A stretch of 64,000 nt of DNA from Actinoalloteichus caeruleus DSM 43889 (GTDB lineage Bacteria > Actinomycetota > Actinomycetes > Mycobacteriales > Pseudonocardiaceae): positions 4,898,001 to 4,962,000 of the forward strand of contig NZ_AUBJ02000001.1 of assembly GCF_000429185.2 (NCBI RefSeq), read 5' to 3'. The position numbers and the translations under genes are program-made. Position 1 is the stretch's first letter. Every line of letters starts with the position of its first letter. The notes beneath the pieces were generated by a model. That model saw nothing but the letters and a program-made list of their open reading frames with translations. It ran no database searches and was not told the DNA's origin. Below, piece by piece: positions 1 through 7,833 of the stretch.

Positions 1-98
1 CCCGGGGGAACCGCCGCCCCCCGCCACCATGATCGCCCTGCGGAGTCCCGTGGCAACCTTCTGTGAGGAAAACGCCCCCGGTGGCCGGCCGCGCTGTC

Positions 99-104
99 TA
101 CGCT
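99..104 (+). promoter_or_regulatory. possible -10 box of the type VII cassette
   Basis: The hexamer TACGCT fits TAnnnT and lies about 20 bases upstream of a clear ribosome binding site (AGGTGAGGAG, 125-134). No convincing -35 is visible. Nothing else was recognised in the first 140 bases of the window. Confidence 0.3.
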
Positions 105-140
105 TCCGTCAGGGTGTCAGGTCCAGGTGAGGAGTGGACG

Positions 141-809
141 GTGGCGGAGATCAGCAGAGGCCGGAAGATCGTGGCCGGGGTCGTCCTCGGGGTGGTCGGC
201 CTGACCCTGTTCGCCCTCGTGTTCCCGTTCACGACCACCCTGCACACCTGGGGCGGGACCAAGGCGGACGACAGGCCGGTGGTGGACGCGGGAACCGCCG
301 AGGTGACGAGCTGCCGGAGCACCGGGCCCATCAGCCTGGAGGGCGGCATCGGGCCGGCCGACGTGTGCACCGCGGAGATCCACTGGTCGGACGGCCGGGT
401 GGAGCACCGTGAGGCCTACCCCCGGCAGCTGACCCGGGAGGACCTGGGCACCGAGGTCCCGGTGGAGGAGGTCCAGATCGTGGCGGGTGGCGGATGGAAG
501 CTCGCCGTCTTCCGGACGGACCGCTCCGGAGCCCCCGTCCCGCCGCCGATCTCTATCGCCGCCTACGCCCTGGCGAACCTGCTCGTCCTCGCCGTGACCG
601 TCGGCGTCCTGGTGCGCCTCGGGTTCCTGCCGCGTCCGGAGCGGGAGGGTGAGCAGGAGCGGAACGGCGGGGGGAGCCCCCCGAACCCCAGGTTCGGACC
701 GCACTGGGGCAGCAGCGGCCGACCGGGGAGCCAGGGCGGACCACCCGCTCCCCCCGCCAGCCACCTACCGCCCCACCAGCAGCGAGGCACCACCGGACAG
801 GGAGACTGA
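141..809 (+). CDS. two-helix membrane protein, DUF6346-like
   Basis: This 222-residue protein has no assigned reaction. A hydrophobic helix spans about residues 9-31 and a second about 136-160. The segment between them carries two cysteines (58 and 76) that could form a disulfide outside the membrane. The C-terminal tail is rich in glycine and proline. The GTG start at 141 is chosen because AGGTGAGGAG ends six bases upstream; an in-frame start at 63 has no such signal. The gene lies just before the YbaB-, EspC- and WXG-like genes and is probably co-transcribed with them, so a role beside type VII secretion is inferred from context only. The DUF assignment is from memory. Confidence 0.7.
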   Translation: MAEISRGRKIVAGVVLGVVGLTLFALVFPFTTTLHTWGGTKADDRPVVDAGTAEVTSCRSTGPISLEGGIGPADVCTAEIHWSDGRVEHREAYPRQLTREDLGTEVPVEEVQIVAGGGWKLAVFRTDRSGAPVPPPISIAAYALANLLVLAVTVGVLVRLGFLPRPEREGEQERNGGGSPPNPRFGPHWGSSGRPGSQGGPPAPPASHLPPHQQRGTTGQGD

Positions 810-815
810 GGACAC

Positions 816-1283
816 GTGCAGCCCGACACCAGCGCCGCCGACGCCATGTTGCGCGGCTTCCAGGAACAGATGCAGGCCAAGCTGCGCCAGGCCGACCAGT
901 TGCAGGCCGCCGCCAGGGAGGCGCGCGTCAGCGAACGCAGCCGGGACGGCGCCGTCTCGGTGACGGTCGACAGCAACGGGGGCATGACCGCCCTCGACCT
1001 GACGCCGGCCGCGATGACCCGGCGCCCCGAGGAGCTGTCCGCGCAGATCCTCGACACCCTCCGCCGGGCGCAGGCCCGGATCGCCGACCAGATGCGGGAG
1101 GCGCTGGCCCCGATCCTCGGCGAGGACAGCGAGTCGCTGAACGCGGTGATGGGCGGCTACCAGGAGCGGTTCCCCCAGCTCGACGACGAGGACACCGGGG
1201 GAGCAGCCCGGAGCTCGGACGACCCCCAGGACCCGGACGACCCGGACGGCGGCGCCAGCTGGCGCAACGACAGGGGGTGGTGA
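816..1283 (+). CDS. YbaB/EbfC-family protein, EspL-like
   Basis: The first 110 residues of this 155-residue protein have the YbaB/EbfC pattern: an N-terminal helix rich in Gln and Ala (about 8-38), a beta segment with the SVTVDSNGG motif, and a long C-terminal helix. The tail is acidic. Housekeeping YbaB normally sits by dnaX-recR; this copy sits among type VII substrate genes, as EspL does in mycobacterial ESX-1. It is therefore more likely a substrate chaperone or stabiliser than a nucleoid protein. It starts with GTG 6 bases after the preceding stop. Fold assignment is fairly safe; the role is inference. Confidence 0.75.
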   Translation: MQPDTSAADAMLRGFQEQMQAKLRQADQLQAAAREARVSERSRDGAVSVTVDSNGGMTALDLTPAAMTRRPEELSAQILDTLRRAQARIADQMREALAPILGEDSESLNAVMGGYQERFPQLDDEDTGGAARSSDDPQDPDDPDGGASWRNDRGW

Positions 1284-1286
1284 CGG

Positions 1287-1622
1287 ATGGACGGGTTCCA
1301 CGTCTACCCCGAGCAGATGCGGCAGCACGCCGCCCGGCTCGACGGGGTGGTCCAGCAGATCGGGGTCGCGCAGGACGCCGCCACCCACGCCTCGATCAGC
1401 GGCACCACCGCGTACGGGCTGCTGTGCAGTCCCATCATGCTGCCCCTGATGGGCAGCATCGAGGCCCTCGGCCACGGCGCGATCGCCGCCGCCGGCGAAA
1501 CGGTCAGCGCGACCAGCACCGCCATCACCGCCTCCGCGGACACCTACGAGCTGTTGGAGGAGGGCGTGAGCCGCCTCTTCGCCCAGATCGCCGAGCGACT
1601 GGAAGGACCGTCGACGCCATGA
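1287..1622 (+). CDS. EspC-like type VII secretion substrate
   Basis: This 111-residue, Ala/Thr-rich, all-helical protein begins MDGFHVYPEQMRQHAARLD, typical of the EspC/DUF2580 family of excreted ESX proteins (a Y-x-P opening followed by an amphipathic helix). It has no signal peptide and no Cys pair. It starts 3 bases after the YbaB-like gene, and its stop overlaps the next start (ATGA, 1619-1622), so the two are translationally coupled. EspC proteins are co-secreted with an EspA-like partner, and the next gene is the natural candidate. Family assignment is from motif and context. Confidence 0.75.
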   Translation: MDGFHVYPEQMRQHAARLDGVVQQIGVAQDAATHASISGTTAYGLLCSPIMLPLMGSIEALGHGAIAAAGETVSATSTAITASADTYELLEEGVSRLFAQIAERLEGPSTP

Positions 1623-2452
1623 CGAACCCGCTGATCGCCCCCGACTACAGCGGGGGTGACAAGCTCGACGCGGTCGTGATGGTGGAGGCCGCCGGCGACG
1701 CGGTGACCGCCGTCCAGAACGGCGACTGGCTCGAGGCCGGGGTGAACATCGGCGCGGCCGGCCTGGACGCGCTGGCAGTGGTCGCCGACCCTTTCGGCAC
1801 GCTGCTCACCTCCGCCTTCGCCTGGTTCATCGAACACGTGCCGCCGCTGCCCGACTTGCTGAACTGCCTGGCCGGCAACCCCGACGTGGTGCACACCAAC
1901 GCGGCCACCTGGGGCAACGTGGCCGACTCGCTCGGGCAGTCCTCCCAGGACATGGGCGACATCGTCCGCGCCGACACCGAGGGCTGGGAGGGGCCGGCGG
2001 TGGAGGCCTACCGCCCCGTCGCGATGGGCCAGGCCGCCGCCATCCAGGCCGCCTCGATCGCCGCCAACGGGGTCGGAGTCGCGTTGACGGCGGGGGCCAC
2101 GGTGGTGTCGGTGGTGCGCACCATCGTGCGGGACCTCATCGCCGAGGCGATGAGCGAGCTCGTGCAGTGGCTCATCCGGGCGGCGGCCGCCGCCGGACTG
2201 ACCCTGGGCCTCGCCACCCCGGTCCTCGTGGCCGACGGGATCCGGCTGGTGATGAAGTGGGCCAACAAGGTCCAGGACTGGATCCAGAAGGCCGTGCTGA
2301 GCATCACCGGGCTCAGCAAGCACGTCGCGAAGCTCGGTGACGTCCTCACCGACGTGGCCCAGACCCTCGCCATCGCCGTGCCGAAGAACCTCGCCGTGTA
2401 CTCCACCCAGGTCGACGACAAGCCCTTCGCGACCGGGGAGAGCTCGGCCTGA
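1619..2452 (+). CDS. WXG-type putative type VII secreted protein
   Basis: The 277-residue product has a helical N-terminal domain containing a W-E-G turn at Trp123, as in WXG100/PPE-type hairpins. Ala/Val-rich hydrophobic helices follow at about 140-165 and 180-210. No C-terminal toxin domain is present, unlike most large WXG-fused effectors; the protein ends soon after the hydrophobic region. Translation is coupled to the EspC-like gene by a 4-base overlap. An EspA-like co-substrate or a membrane-inserting effector are both possible. The product is unknown beyond family level. Confidence 0.65.
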   Translation: MTNPLIAPDYSGGDKLDAVVMVEAAGDAVTAVQNGDWLEAGVNIGAAGLDALAVVADPFGTLLTSAFAWFIEHVPPLPDLLNCLAGNPDVVHTNAATWGNVADSLGQSSQDMGDIVRADTEGWEGPAVEAYRPVAMGQAAAIQAASIAANGVGVALTAGATVVSVVRTIVRDLIAEAMSELVQWLIRAAAAAGLTLGLATPVLVADGIRLVMKWANKVQDWIQKAVLSITGLSKHVAKLGDVLTDVAQTLAIAVPKNLAVYSTQVDDKPFATGESSA

Positions 2453-3067
2453 CCCGGGGCCGTCCCGGCGGCCAACCGCCGGGCGTTCCCCGCCCCCGCG
2501 CGCCGACCGCGCGGAGGTCGGGGCGAGACGGCCCGGTTGCCCACGTGGCGGGTGAGGTGGCCCAGGCGGGGTGCGGTTCCCCGTCGGGCCTCGGGGTCCA
2601 CCCGAGTGACCAGGCGGCGGGGGATGACCGGTCGTGGCAGCACTTCCGGTCGTGGGAGTACTTCGCGGTGTGGGCCGAGCGGGTTCCTGCTCCCCGCCGG
2701 CCGGCGCCGCTCGCGCCGGTGCTCCGGGGCCGGCCGCTGAGGTCGGACGCCGAGGACCCGGGCCGCTAGGCGAGGTGATCGGGGAGGTTCGGTCCCGTCC
2801 CGACCCTGGTCGAGGAGGTGGGCCACGTTGGGCCACGTCGCATCCCTCCCCGCCGTCGTCGGGCGGGGGCTACGACGTCCCGGGGGCGGGTGCCGTCACC
2901 AGGCCAGGCCGCGCTGCCGGTGCTCCGCTCGCCTGGTCGTCGTCGGTGCGGCCATCACCGCGGAGTCGGGCCGGCGGGCCGGCGCGGCGGGGGCGGCGCG
3001 CTCCTCGTCACGAGCGGGGCGGTCCACCCGCTGGCACGGCGACCAGGGGCGGTGCGGGCGGCGCCGC
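2453..3067. other. gene-free stretch of about 615 bases
   Basis: Apart from the hairpin at 2464-2483 I see no supported gene. Open frames here lack ribosome sites and give Arg/Pro/Gly-rich translations of the kind seen by chance in GC-rich DNA. A short frame at 2545-2769 has an aromatic segment (WQHFRSWEYF) but no other support. Confidence 0.5.
2464..2483 (+). terminator. hairpin after the type VII cassette
   Basis: CCCGGCGG and CCGCCGGG form a perfect 8-bp stem around a CCAA loop, 12 bases after the last cassette stop codon. There is no T-run, as is common in high-GC actinobacteria. Confidence 0.5.
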
Positions 3068-4057
3068 TCACCGCTCGTCCCGGCCAGCCCAGCTACGCCA
3101 CACCGCCGTCCGGTCCAGCACGGCCCGGCGGCCGAGTTCCCGCCGGAACCGCAGCGCCTCGGGTGTCCGCTCCAGCGTCTCGCCGAGCACGCCGAGGCGG
3201 AGCCCCACCCGGAAGTTCGCGGCGTCCGGCGTTGGTCGTCCCAGCCGGCGTCGGAGGGGGAGCGCCGCGGTGATCGCGGTGAACCGCAGCACCTCCCGGA
3301 GCGCGACCGGCAGCGGCGCGCAGCGCACCAGCGTCACGAGGCGGTTCCGTTCGTTCCACCGGTGGAAACGGGGGGAGCCCGGGGCGCTGCTCGCACCGTG
3401 CGCGTGGCGCACCCCGGCGGCGGGGGCGAGCAGTACCCGCCAGCCCCCGAGCCGCAGCCGCCACGCGGTGTCGGTGTCCTCGTAGTAGCAGAAGTAGGAC
3501 TCGGGCACGCCGCCGAGCGCGCGCAGCGGCTCGGTGCGCACCAGGGCGGCGCCCCCGCAGAAGGAGAACACCTCCACGGGTTCGGCGGTGCCGTCCACCC
3601 CGGTGGTCGCACCGAGATCGCGTCCGTGGCCGTCGGGGGTCAACCCGACGCCGGCCGACTGCACGGTGCCGTCCTCCGCGCGCAACAGCGAACTGACCGC
3701 CCCTGCCCCCGGGTCGGCGTCGGCGGCGTCCTCCAGGGCCGCGAGCCAGTCGCGTGCGGGGACGGCGTCGTCGTTCAGCCACACCATGAACTCGGTGCGG
3801 ACCCGGCGCAGCGCGGCGGCCATCCCCCCGGCGTACCCGGAGTTGGCCGGTAGCCGCAGCACCTCCGGGGCGGTCGGGTGCGCCCTCAGCAGGTCGGCCG
3901 TGCCGTCGTCCGAAGCGTTGTCGACCACCAGCAGCCGGTGCGGCCGGGTCTGTGCCGCCAGCGCGTCCAGGCAGTGTTCGAGGTGGTCCCTCGCCCGCCA
4001 GGTCACGATGACGACGGTGCTGCGAGCCGATGTGGTCCCGGGGTCGGCCGTGTCCAT
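3068..4057 (-). CDS. GT2 family glycosyltransferase
   Basis: This 329-residue GT-A glycosyltransferase starts with the nucleotide-sugar strand VVIVTWRARDHLEHCLDAL and continues with VVDNASDDGT. A metal-binding NDDA motif lies near residue 95 and an FSFCGGAALVR acceptor loop near 170, followed by YYEDTDTAWRLR. These are features of rhamnosyl-type GT2 enzymes of envelope polysaccharide assembly. No membrane helix is obvious, so it likely acts at the inner membrane face on a lipid-linked acceptor. The ATG follows TAGGTT by 8 bases, so the transcript may be leaderless. It is divergent from the GT4 gene at 4165. Donor and acceptor cannot be told from sequence. Confidence 0.85.
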   Translation of the reverse strand: MDTADPGTTSARSTVVIVTWRARDHLEHCLDALAAQTRPHRLLVVDNASDDGTADLLRAHPTAPEVLRLPANSGYAGGMAAALRRVRTEFMVWLNDDAVPARDWLAALEDAADADPGAGAVSSLLRAEDGTVQSAGVGLTPDGHGRDLGATTGVDGTAEPVEVFSFCGGAALVRTEPLRALGGVPESYFCYYEDTDTAWRLRLGGWRVLLAPAAGVRHAHGASSAPGSPRFHRWNERNRLVTLVRCAPLPVALREVLRFTAITAALPLRRRLGRPTPDAANFRVGLRLGVLGETLERTPEALRFRRELGRRAVLDRTAVWRSWAGRDER

Positions 4058-4065
4058 GACCGACC

Positions 4066-4071
4066 AACCTA
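4066..4071 (-). promoter_or_regulatory. -10 box, leaderless start of GT2 gene
   Basis: TAGGTT on the minus strand lies 8 bases before the ATG at 4057; no ribosome site intervenes. Confidence 0.45.
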
Positions 4072-4152
4072 CCCACGGGGCCGGGGCCGGTGGCGGCCGG
4101 CGGTCCCGGCTCCGGATCGTCCGGTCCCGGCGAAACGCCGCGGGGTTCGTGG

Positions 4153-4158
4153 CAGTGT
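4153..4158 (+). promoter_or_regulatory. -10 box, leaderless start of GT4 gene
   Basis: CAGTGT lies 6 bases before the GTG at 4165, the spacing seen at many other starts in this window. Confidence 0.35.
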
Positions 4159-4164
4159 TGGCGG

Positions 4165-5319
4165 GTGCCGCTCCTCGTTGTGCTCACCGAACAGCTGCTC
4201 GCTCCCGTCCCGGGTGGGACGGGCCGCTACACCCGGGAACTCGCCGCCGCGCTCGCCGGGACGGCGCCCCCGGGGTGGGATGTCGCCGGGGTCGTCGCGA
4301 AGCACGCCGACCCGGACGCCGCCGTGATCCCCGGGCTGATCGGACCGAAGTCGTTGCCCTACCCGAGGCGGGTGCTCTCCGCGTTGTGGGAACGCGGGAT
4401 CCCGGTCTGGCCCGGAGGTGACTCGGTGCACGCGCCCACCCCGTTCGCCCCGCCGTCCGTGCCACGGGGGCGGGGGCTGGTGGTCACGGTGCACGACACC
4501 GTGCCGTGGACCCACCCCGAGACGCTGACCCGTCGGGGCGCGGCCTGGCACCGGCGGATGGTGGGTCGCGCCGCCCGCCGTGCCTCCGCGCTGGTGACCC
4601 CGACCGCGGCCGTGGCGGCGGAACTCGCCAGGCACCTCGACGCCGACCGGCAACGGTCCGGGGCGGGCACGATCGGCGCCACCGGCCCCCGGACCCACGT
4701 GGTCGGCGAGGGCGTCTCGGACGCGTTGCGCCGTCCGTTGACCGACGAGTTCCAGCAGCGGGTGGGCCGGAAGTTGAGACTGCCAGACCGGTACGTCCTC
4801 GCCGTGGGCACCGTGGAGCCCCGGAAGGGCATCGACGTCCTCATCCGGGCGATGGCCGGTGCCAGGGGCCCGGATCTCCCCCTGGTCCTGGTCGGAGCCA
4901 GCGGCTGGGGCGGGGTCGACCCCCGGCGGCTGGCCGAGGAGCACGGGCTCGCCCGCGATCGGCTGCGGGTGCTGGGGCGGATCGAGGACACCGAGCTGTC
5001 CGCCGTCCTCCGGCAGGCGACGGTCCTCGCGGCACCGAGCCGGGCCGAGGGTTTCGGGTTACCGGTCCTGGAGGCGATGGCCGTCGGCGTTCCAGTGGTG
5101 CACACCGACGTGCCCGCGCTCGTCGAGGTCGCGGGCGGGGCGGGTCTGGTGGTGCGGCGGGGGGACCCGGACACCCTGGCCGGGGCGCTGCGCGCCGTGG
5201 CCTCCGACTCCGGGCGGGCCCAGGCGATGATCCGCGCGGGTCTGCGCCGGGCCGAGCACTACGACTGGGAACGCGCGGCGCGGGCGCTCTGGCGGATCCA
5301 CCTCGACGCGGTCGGCTGA
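4165..5319 (+). CDS. GT4 family glycosyltransferase
   Basis: A 384-residue GT-B enzyme. The N-terminal half has the glycine-rich acceptor-side loop (PVPGGTGRYTREL). The C-terminal half has VGTVEPRKGIDVLI and the retaining-enzyme motif EGFGLPVLEAMAVGVPVV, in which the two glutamates contact the nucleotide sugar. It resembles mannosyl- or rhamnosyl-transferases of actinobacterial glycolipid and polysaccharide synthesis. The GTG at 4165 is preferred over an upstream frame extension because a -10-like hexamer precedes it and the homologous core begins there. Residue 299 is a rare TTA leucine codon. The 3' end faces the N-acetyltransferase gene 27 bases away. Confidence 0.85.
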   Translation: MPLLVVLTEQLLAPVPGGTGRYTRELAAALAGTAPPGWDVAGVVAKHADPDAAVIPGLIGPKSLPYPRRVLSALWERGIPVWPGGDSVHAPTPFAPPSVPRGRGLVVTVHDTVPWTHPETLTRRGAAWHRRMVGRAARRASALVTPTAAVAAELARHLDADRQRSGAGTIGATGPRTHVVGEGVSDALRRPLTDEFQQRVGRKLRLPDRYVLAVGTVEPRKGIDVLIRAMAGARGPDLPLVLVGASGWGGVDPRRLAEEHGLARDRLRVLGRIEDTELSAVLRQATVLAAPSRAEGFGLPVLEAMAVGVPVVHTDVPALVEVAGGAGLVVRRGDPDTLAGALRAVASDSGRAQAMIRAGLRRAEHYDWERAARALWRIHLDAVG

Positions 5320-5346
5320 CGCCAGCCGACCGCGGCCAGGAGTGGT

Positions 5347-6294
5347 TCAGCCGGAGGTCTCCCGGTCCGCGCGGGCGCGCTCGCCGATCACCACCAACTC
5401 GTCGGCCTCCTCCGATGTCAGGGGAACGTCCAACACGTCGCGGAAGTACCCGGGGAGTTCGTCGGGCCCCAGGACGACCACCTCGTCCGGGGAATCGGGG
5501 CGGGACACCGTCAGGTCCAGGCCGGAGAGGCTGTGCGCCGTCTCCTCCCCGCCGCGCGAGCCGAACAGGGTTCGGCGGAACGGCGAGGTCGGGTGGGTCG
5601 CCGCGAAGTGGTTCTGCACCACGTAGTCCACGCGGTAGTGGGGTTCCAGGGTGAAGCCGTAGAGGTCCTGCCAGTCCTCGCCGCGCGCCAACTGGAGTGC
5701 CCAGGTCCCGTCCTCCTCCCGTGCGAGGCGGTGTCGCCACCCGGCCCCCTGCCGAACCTCGGCTCCCGACACCAGGGGTGTCGGTTCCAGCACGCCCTGC
5801 TCGCCGACGCTGACGTCCGCCAACCACATCCGCTCCTCGGCCTCGACGAGGAGGGCGGCGTGCGCGGCGGGCCGCACGTTCCGGGAACCGAGCCGGATTC
5901 GGGTGCTCACTCCGGACACCCGGTAGCCGAGGCGCTCCAAGGCGGCGGCGAGCAGGACGTTCTGCTCGAAGCAGTAGCCGCCACGACGGCGCCGGACCAG
6001 TTTGTCCTGGAGGGAGGCCGTGTCCAGTCGGACACCCCCACCTGAGAGGAGGCCCAGGTTCTCGAACGGGACGGTGGTGGCGTGGGCGCGGTGCACCGCG
6101 CGCAGCGTGTCGGCGTTGGGGGCGCGGTCGCCGTCGTAGCCGATGCGGGCGAGGTAGGCGTCCAGGTCGAGATCGGCGGAAGCCCACCCCCGCGCGGTCT
6201 CCGGTGCCGTGTCGAGTTCCGGACCGACCAGCGGATCGTGGGCGAGGGTGGTCGTGCTGTCCTGTTCGGTCGTCGTCATGCCACCATCGTTCAA
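5347..6294 (-). CDS. nat: arylamine N-acetyltransferase (NAT)
   Basis: The cytosolic enzyme transfers acetyl from acetyl-CoA to arylamines or related acceptors. The catalytic triad is visible: Cys108 (RGGYCFEQN), His145 (RPAAHAALLV) and Asp160 (LADVSVG), numbered from a TTG start at 6294. An ATG at 6279 is an equally plausible start and gives 310 residues. The family is usually 270-290 residues, so there is an N-terminal extension of about 35. In mycobacteria NAT sits with cholesterol catabolism genes; here it is alone between glycosyltransferases. Two palindromes overlap or precede the start, suggesting a dedicated repressor, though no regulator gene is adjacent. A RifF-type amide synthase role is possible but no polyketide genes are present. 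Confidence 0.88.
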   Translation of the reverse strand: MNDGGMTTTEQDSTTTLAHDPLVGPELDTAPETARGWASADLDLDAYLARIGYDGDRAPNADTLRAVHRAHATTVPFENLGLLSGGGVRLDTASLQDKLVRRRRGGYCFEQNVLLAAALERLGYRVSGVSTRIRLGSRNVRPAAHAALLVEAEERMWLADVSVGEQGVLEPTPLVSGAEVRQGAGWRHRLAREEDGTWALQLARGEDWQDLYGFTLEPHYRVDYVVQNHFAATHPTSPFRRTLFGSRGGEETAHSLSGLDLTVSRPDSPDEVVVLGPDELPGYFRDVLDVPLTSEEADELVVIGERARADRETSG

Positions 6295-6316
6295 CCTGAA
6301 CGATTGTTGAGGTCAA
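6286..6316 (-). promoter_or_regulatory. twin palindromes at the NAT start, candidate operator
   Basis: ATCGTTCA and TGAACGAT form an 8-bp inverted repeat around ACC (6286-6304). TTGAGGTCAA (6307-6316) is a second small palindrome three bases away. They overlap the possible TTG start and would block promoter or ribosome access if bound. Confidence 0.4.
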
Positions 6317-6548
6317 GGTCCTCGGGTCGACCGTGCGGACACCTCGGACCACCACGGTCCGGCGGCCCGCCACCGTGCCCCGCCCGGCCGTCCCCAGGCG
6401 GGTCGACGGGAAGGGGAACGGCCACGGAGCGCGGGAACCCGGGCACGGGAGGCGAGCGCGGACCCGTCGCCGAGGCGCGTGGACGTGGGGCTGCCCACTG
6501 CCGGCCGCCGATTCGGCCAAAGGCGCCGGATCGCGTGTGAAGCGGCCG

Positions 6549-6554
6549 TAGGCT
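6549..6554 (+). promoter_or_regulatory. -10 box, leaderless start of second GT4 gene
   Basis: TAGGCT lies 6 bases before the GTG at 6561. Confidence 0.45.
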
Positions 6555-6560
6555 TCAGTG

Positions 6561-7712
6561 GTGCGGTCTGCCGAACCCAGCGTCCTGATCGACGCCACCG
6601 CTGTGCCCACCGACCGAGGTGGAGTGGGCCGGTACGTGGACTCGTTGATCGCTGGCCTTGACGCCGCCGGGGCCCAGCTCAGCGTCGTCTGCCAACCTCG
6701 TGACGCCGAGCTGTACACCAGGACCGCGCCGTCCTCCCGGGTCGTTCCGGCCTCGGAGTCGGTGGCGACCAGGACGGCGCGCCTCAGCTGGGAACAGCTC
6801 ACCCTGCCCCGGCTCGTCCGACGACTGGGCGTCCGGGTGCTGCACTCACCCCACTACACGATGCCGCTGGCCAACCCGGTGGCCAGCGTGGTCACCCTGC
6901 ACGACGCGACCTTCTTCACCGACCCCGCGTTGCACTCGTCGGTCAAGGCCGGGTTCTTCCGGGGGTGGATCCGCGCGTCCCTGGCCCGCGCCACGCTGTG
7001 CGTCACCCCCAGCGACGCGACGACCAGCGAACTCGTCCGGTTGCTCGGCGCCAGGCGCAGCGCCATGTCGGTGGTGCCGCACGGCGTCGACACCAACCGG
7101 TTCCACCCGCCGACCCCGGAGGAGGTCGCCGAGGTTCGCCAGCTGCTGGGTCTGCGGGACGCGCCCTACGTCGCCTTCCTCGGCGCGCTGGAACCCCGGA
7201 AGAACGTGCCCTCGCTGATCCGGGGGTTCGCGAAGGCGTGCCAGGGACGGGAGGACCCGCCCACGCTGGTGTTGGCCGGTCAACCGGGCTGGGACGGTCA
7301 GGTCGAACGAGCCCTGGACTCGGTTCCCCACCGTGTGCGGGTGATCCGGCCCGGCTACCTCCCGTTCCGGAACCTCGCCGGGTTCCTGGGCGGCGCGGAA
7401 CTGGTCGCCTACCCGAGCCTCGGGGAAGGCTTCGGCCTGCCGGTGTTGGAGGCGATGGCCTGCGGGGCCTGCGTCCTGACCACCCAGCGCCTCAGCCTCC
7501 CCGAGGTCGGCGGCGACGCGGTCGCCTACTGCGGGGTGGGGGCGGCGGACATCGCCCAGGCGATCACCGAGCTCCTGGACCAGCCACGGCGGCGCGCCGA
7601 GCTGAGCACCGCCGCGCTCACCCGGTCCAAGGAGTTCTCCTGGGCGGGGTGCGCCGCCGGGCACCTGGAGGCCTTCGCGCGGGCTGACTGGATCCACCGG
7701 CGCGGCCGTTGA
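6561..7712 (+). CDS. GT4 family glycosyltransferase
   Basis: A 383-residue GT-B retaining glycosyltransferase. It has the N-terminal GRGGVGRY-type loop (PTDRGGVGRYVDSL), an HSPHYTMPL segment near residue 95, FLGALEPRKNVPSLI at the start of the second domain, and the donor-binding EGFGLPVLEAMACGACVL motif. It is paralogous to the gene at 4165, so the pair may add successive sugars. GTG at 6558 immediately precedes the chosen GTG; 6561 is preferred because it is 6 bases after TAGGCT. A WbbL-like gene follows about 120 bases downstream, consistent with arabinogalactan or related envelope glycan assembly. Confidence 0.85.
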   Translation: MRSAEPSVLIDATAVPTDRGGVGRYVDSLIAGLDAAGAQLSVVCQPRDAELYTRTAPSSRVVPASESVATRTARLSWEQLTLPRLVRRLGVRVLHSPHYTMPLANPVASVVTLHDATFFTDPALHSSVKAGFFRGWIRASLARATLCVTPSDATTSELVRLLGARRSAMSVVPHGVDTNRFHPPTPEEVAEVRQLLGLRDAPYVAFLGALEPRKNVPSLIRGFAKACQGREDPPTLVLAGQPGWDGQVERALDSVPHRVRVIRPGYLPFRNLAGFLGGAELVAYPSLGEGFGLPVLEAMACGACVLTTQRLSLPEVGGDAVAYCGVGAADIAQAITELLDQPRRRAELSTAALTRSKEFSWAGCAAGHLEAFARADWIHRRGR

Positions 7713-7819
7713 CCGTCTCCGACACGCCCCGCTCGCCGGCCGCGACACGCCGTTCGCGCCGCGGGAGCGCCAGCTGGACCGAGGACGCGGGGGGCCGGTG
7801 GCGCACGAGCGGTCCACGG

Positions 7820-7825
7820 CAGAAT
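7820..7825 (+). promoter_or_regulatory. -10 box, leaderless start of wbbL-like gene
   Basis: CAGAAT ends 8 bases before the GTG at 7834. Confidence 0.4.
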
Positions 7826-7833
7826 GGTCCGCC

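Noticed and set aside
2545-2769. 74-codon frame after the type VII cassette with an aromatic stretch
   Set aside because: No ribosome site, no recognisable homology and a competing overlapping frame.
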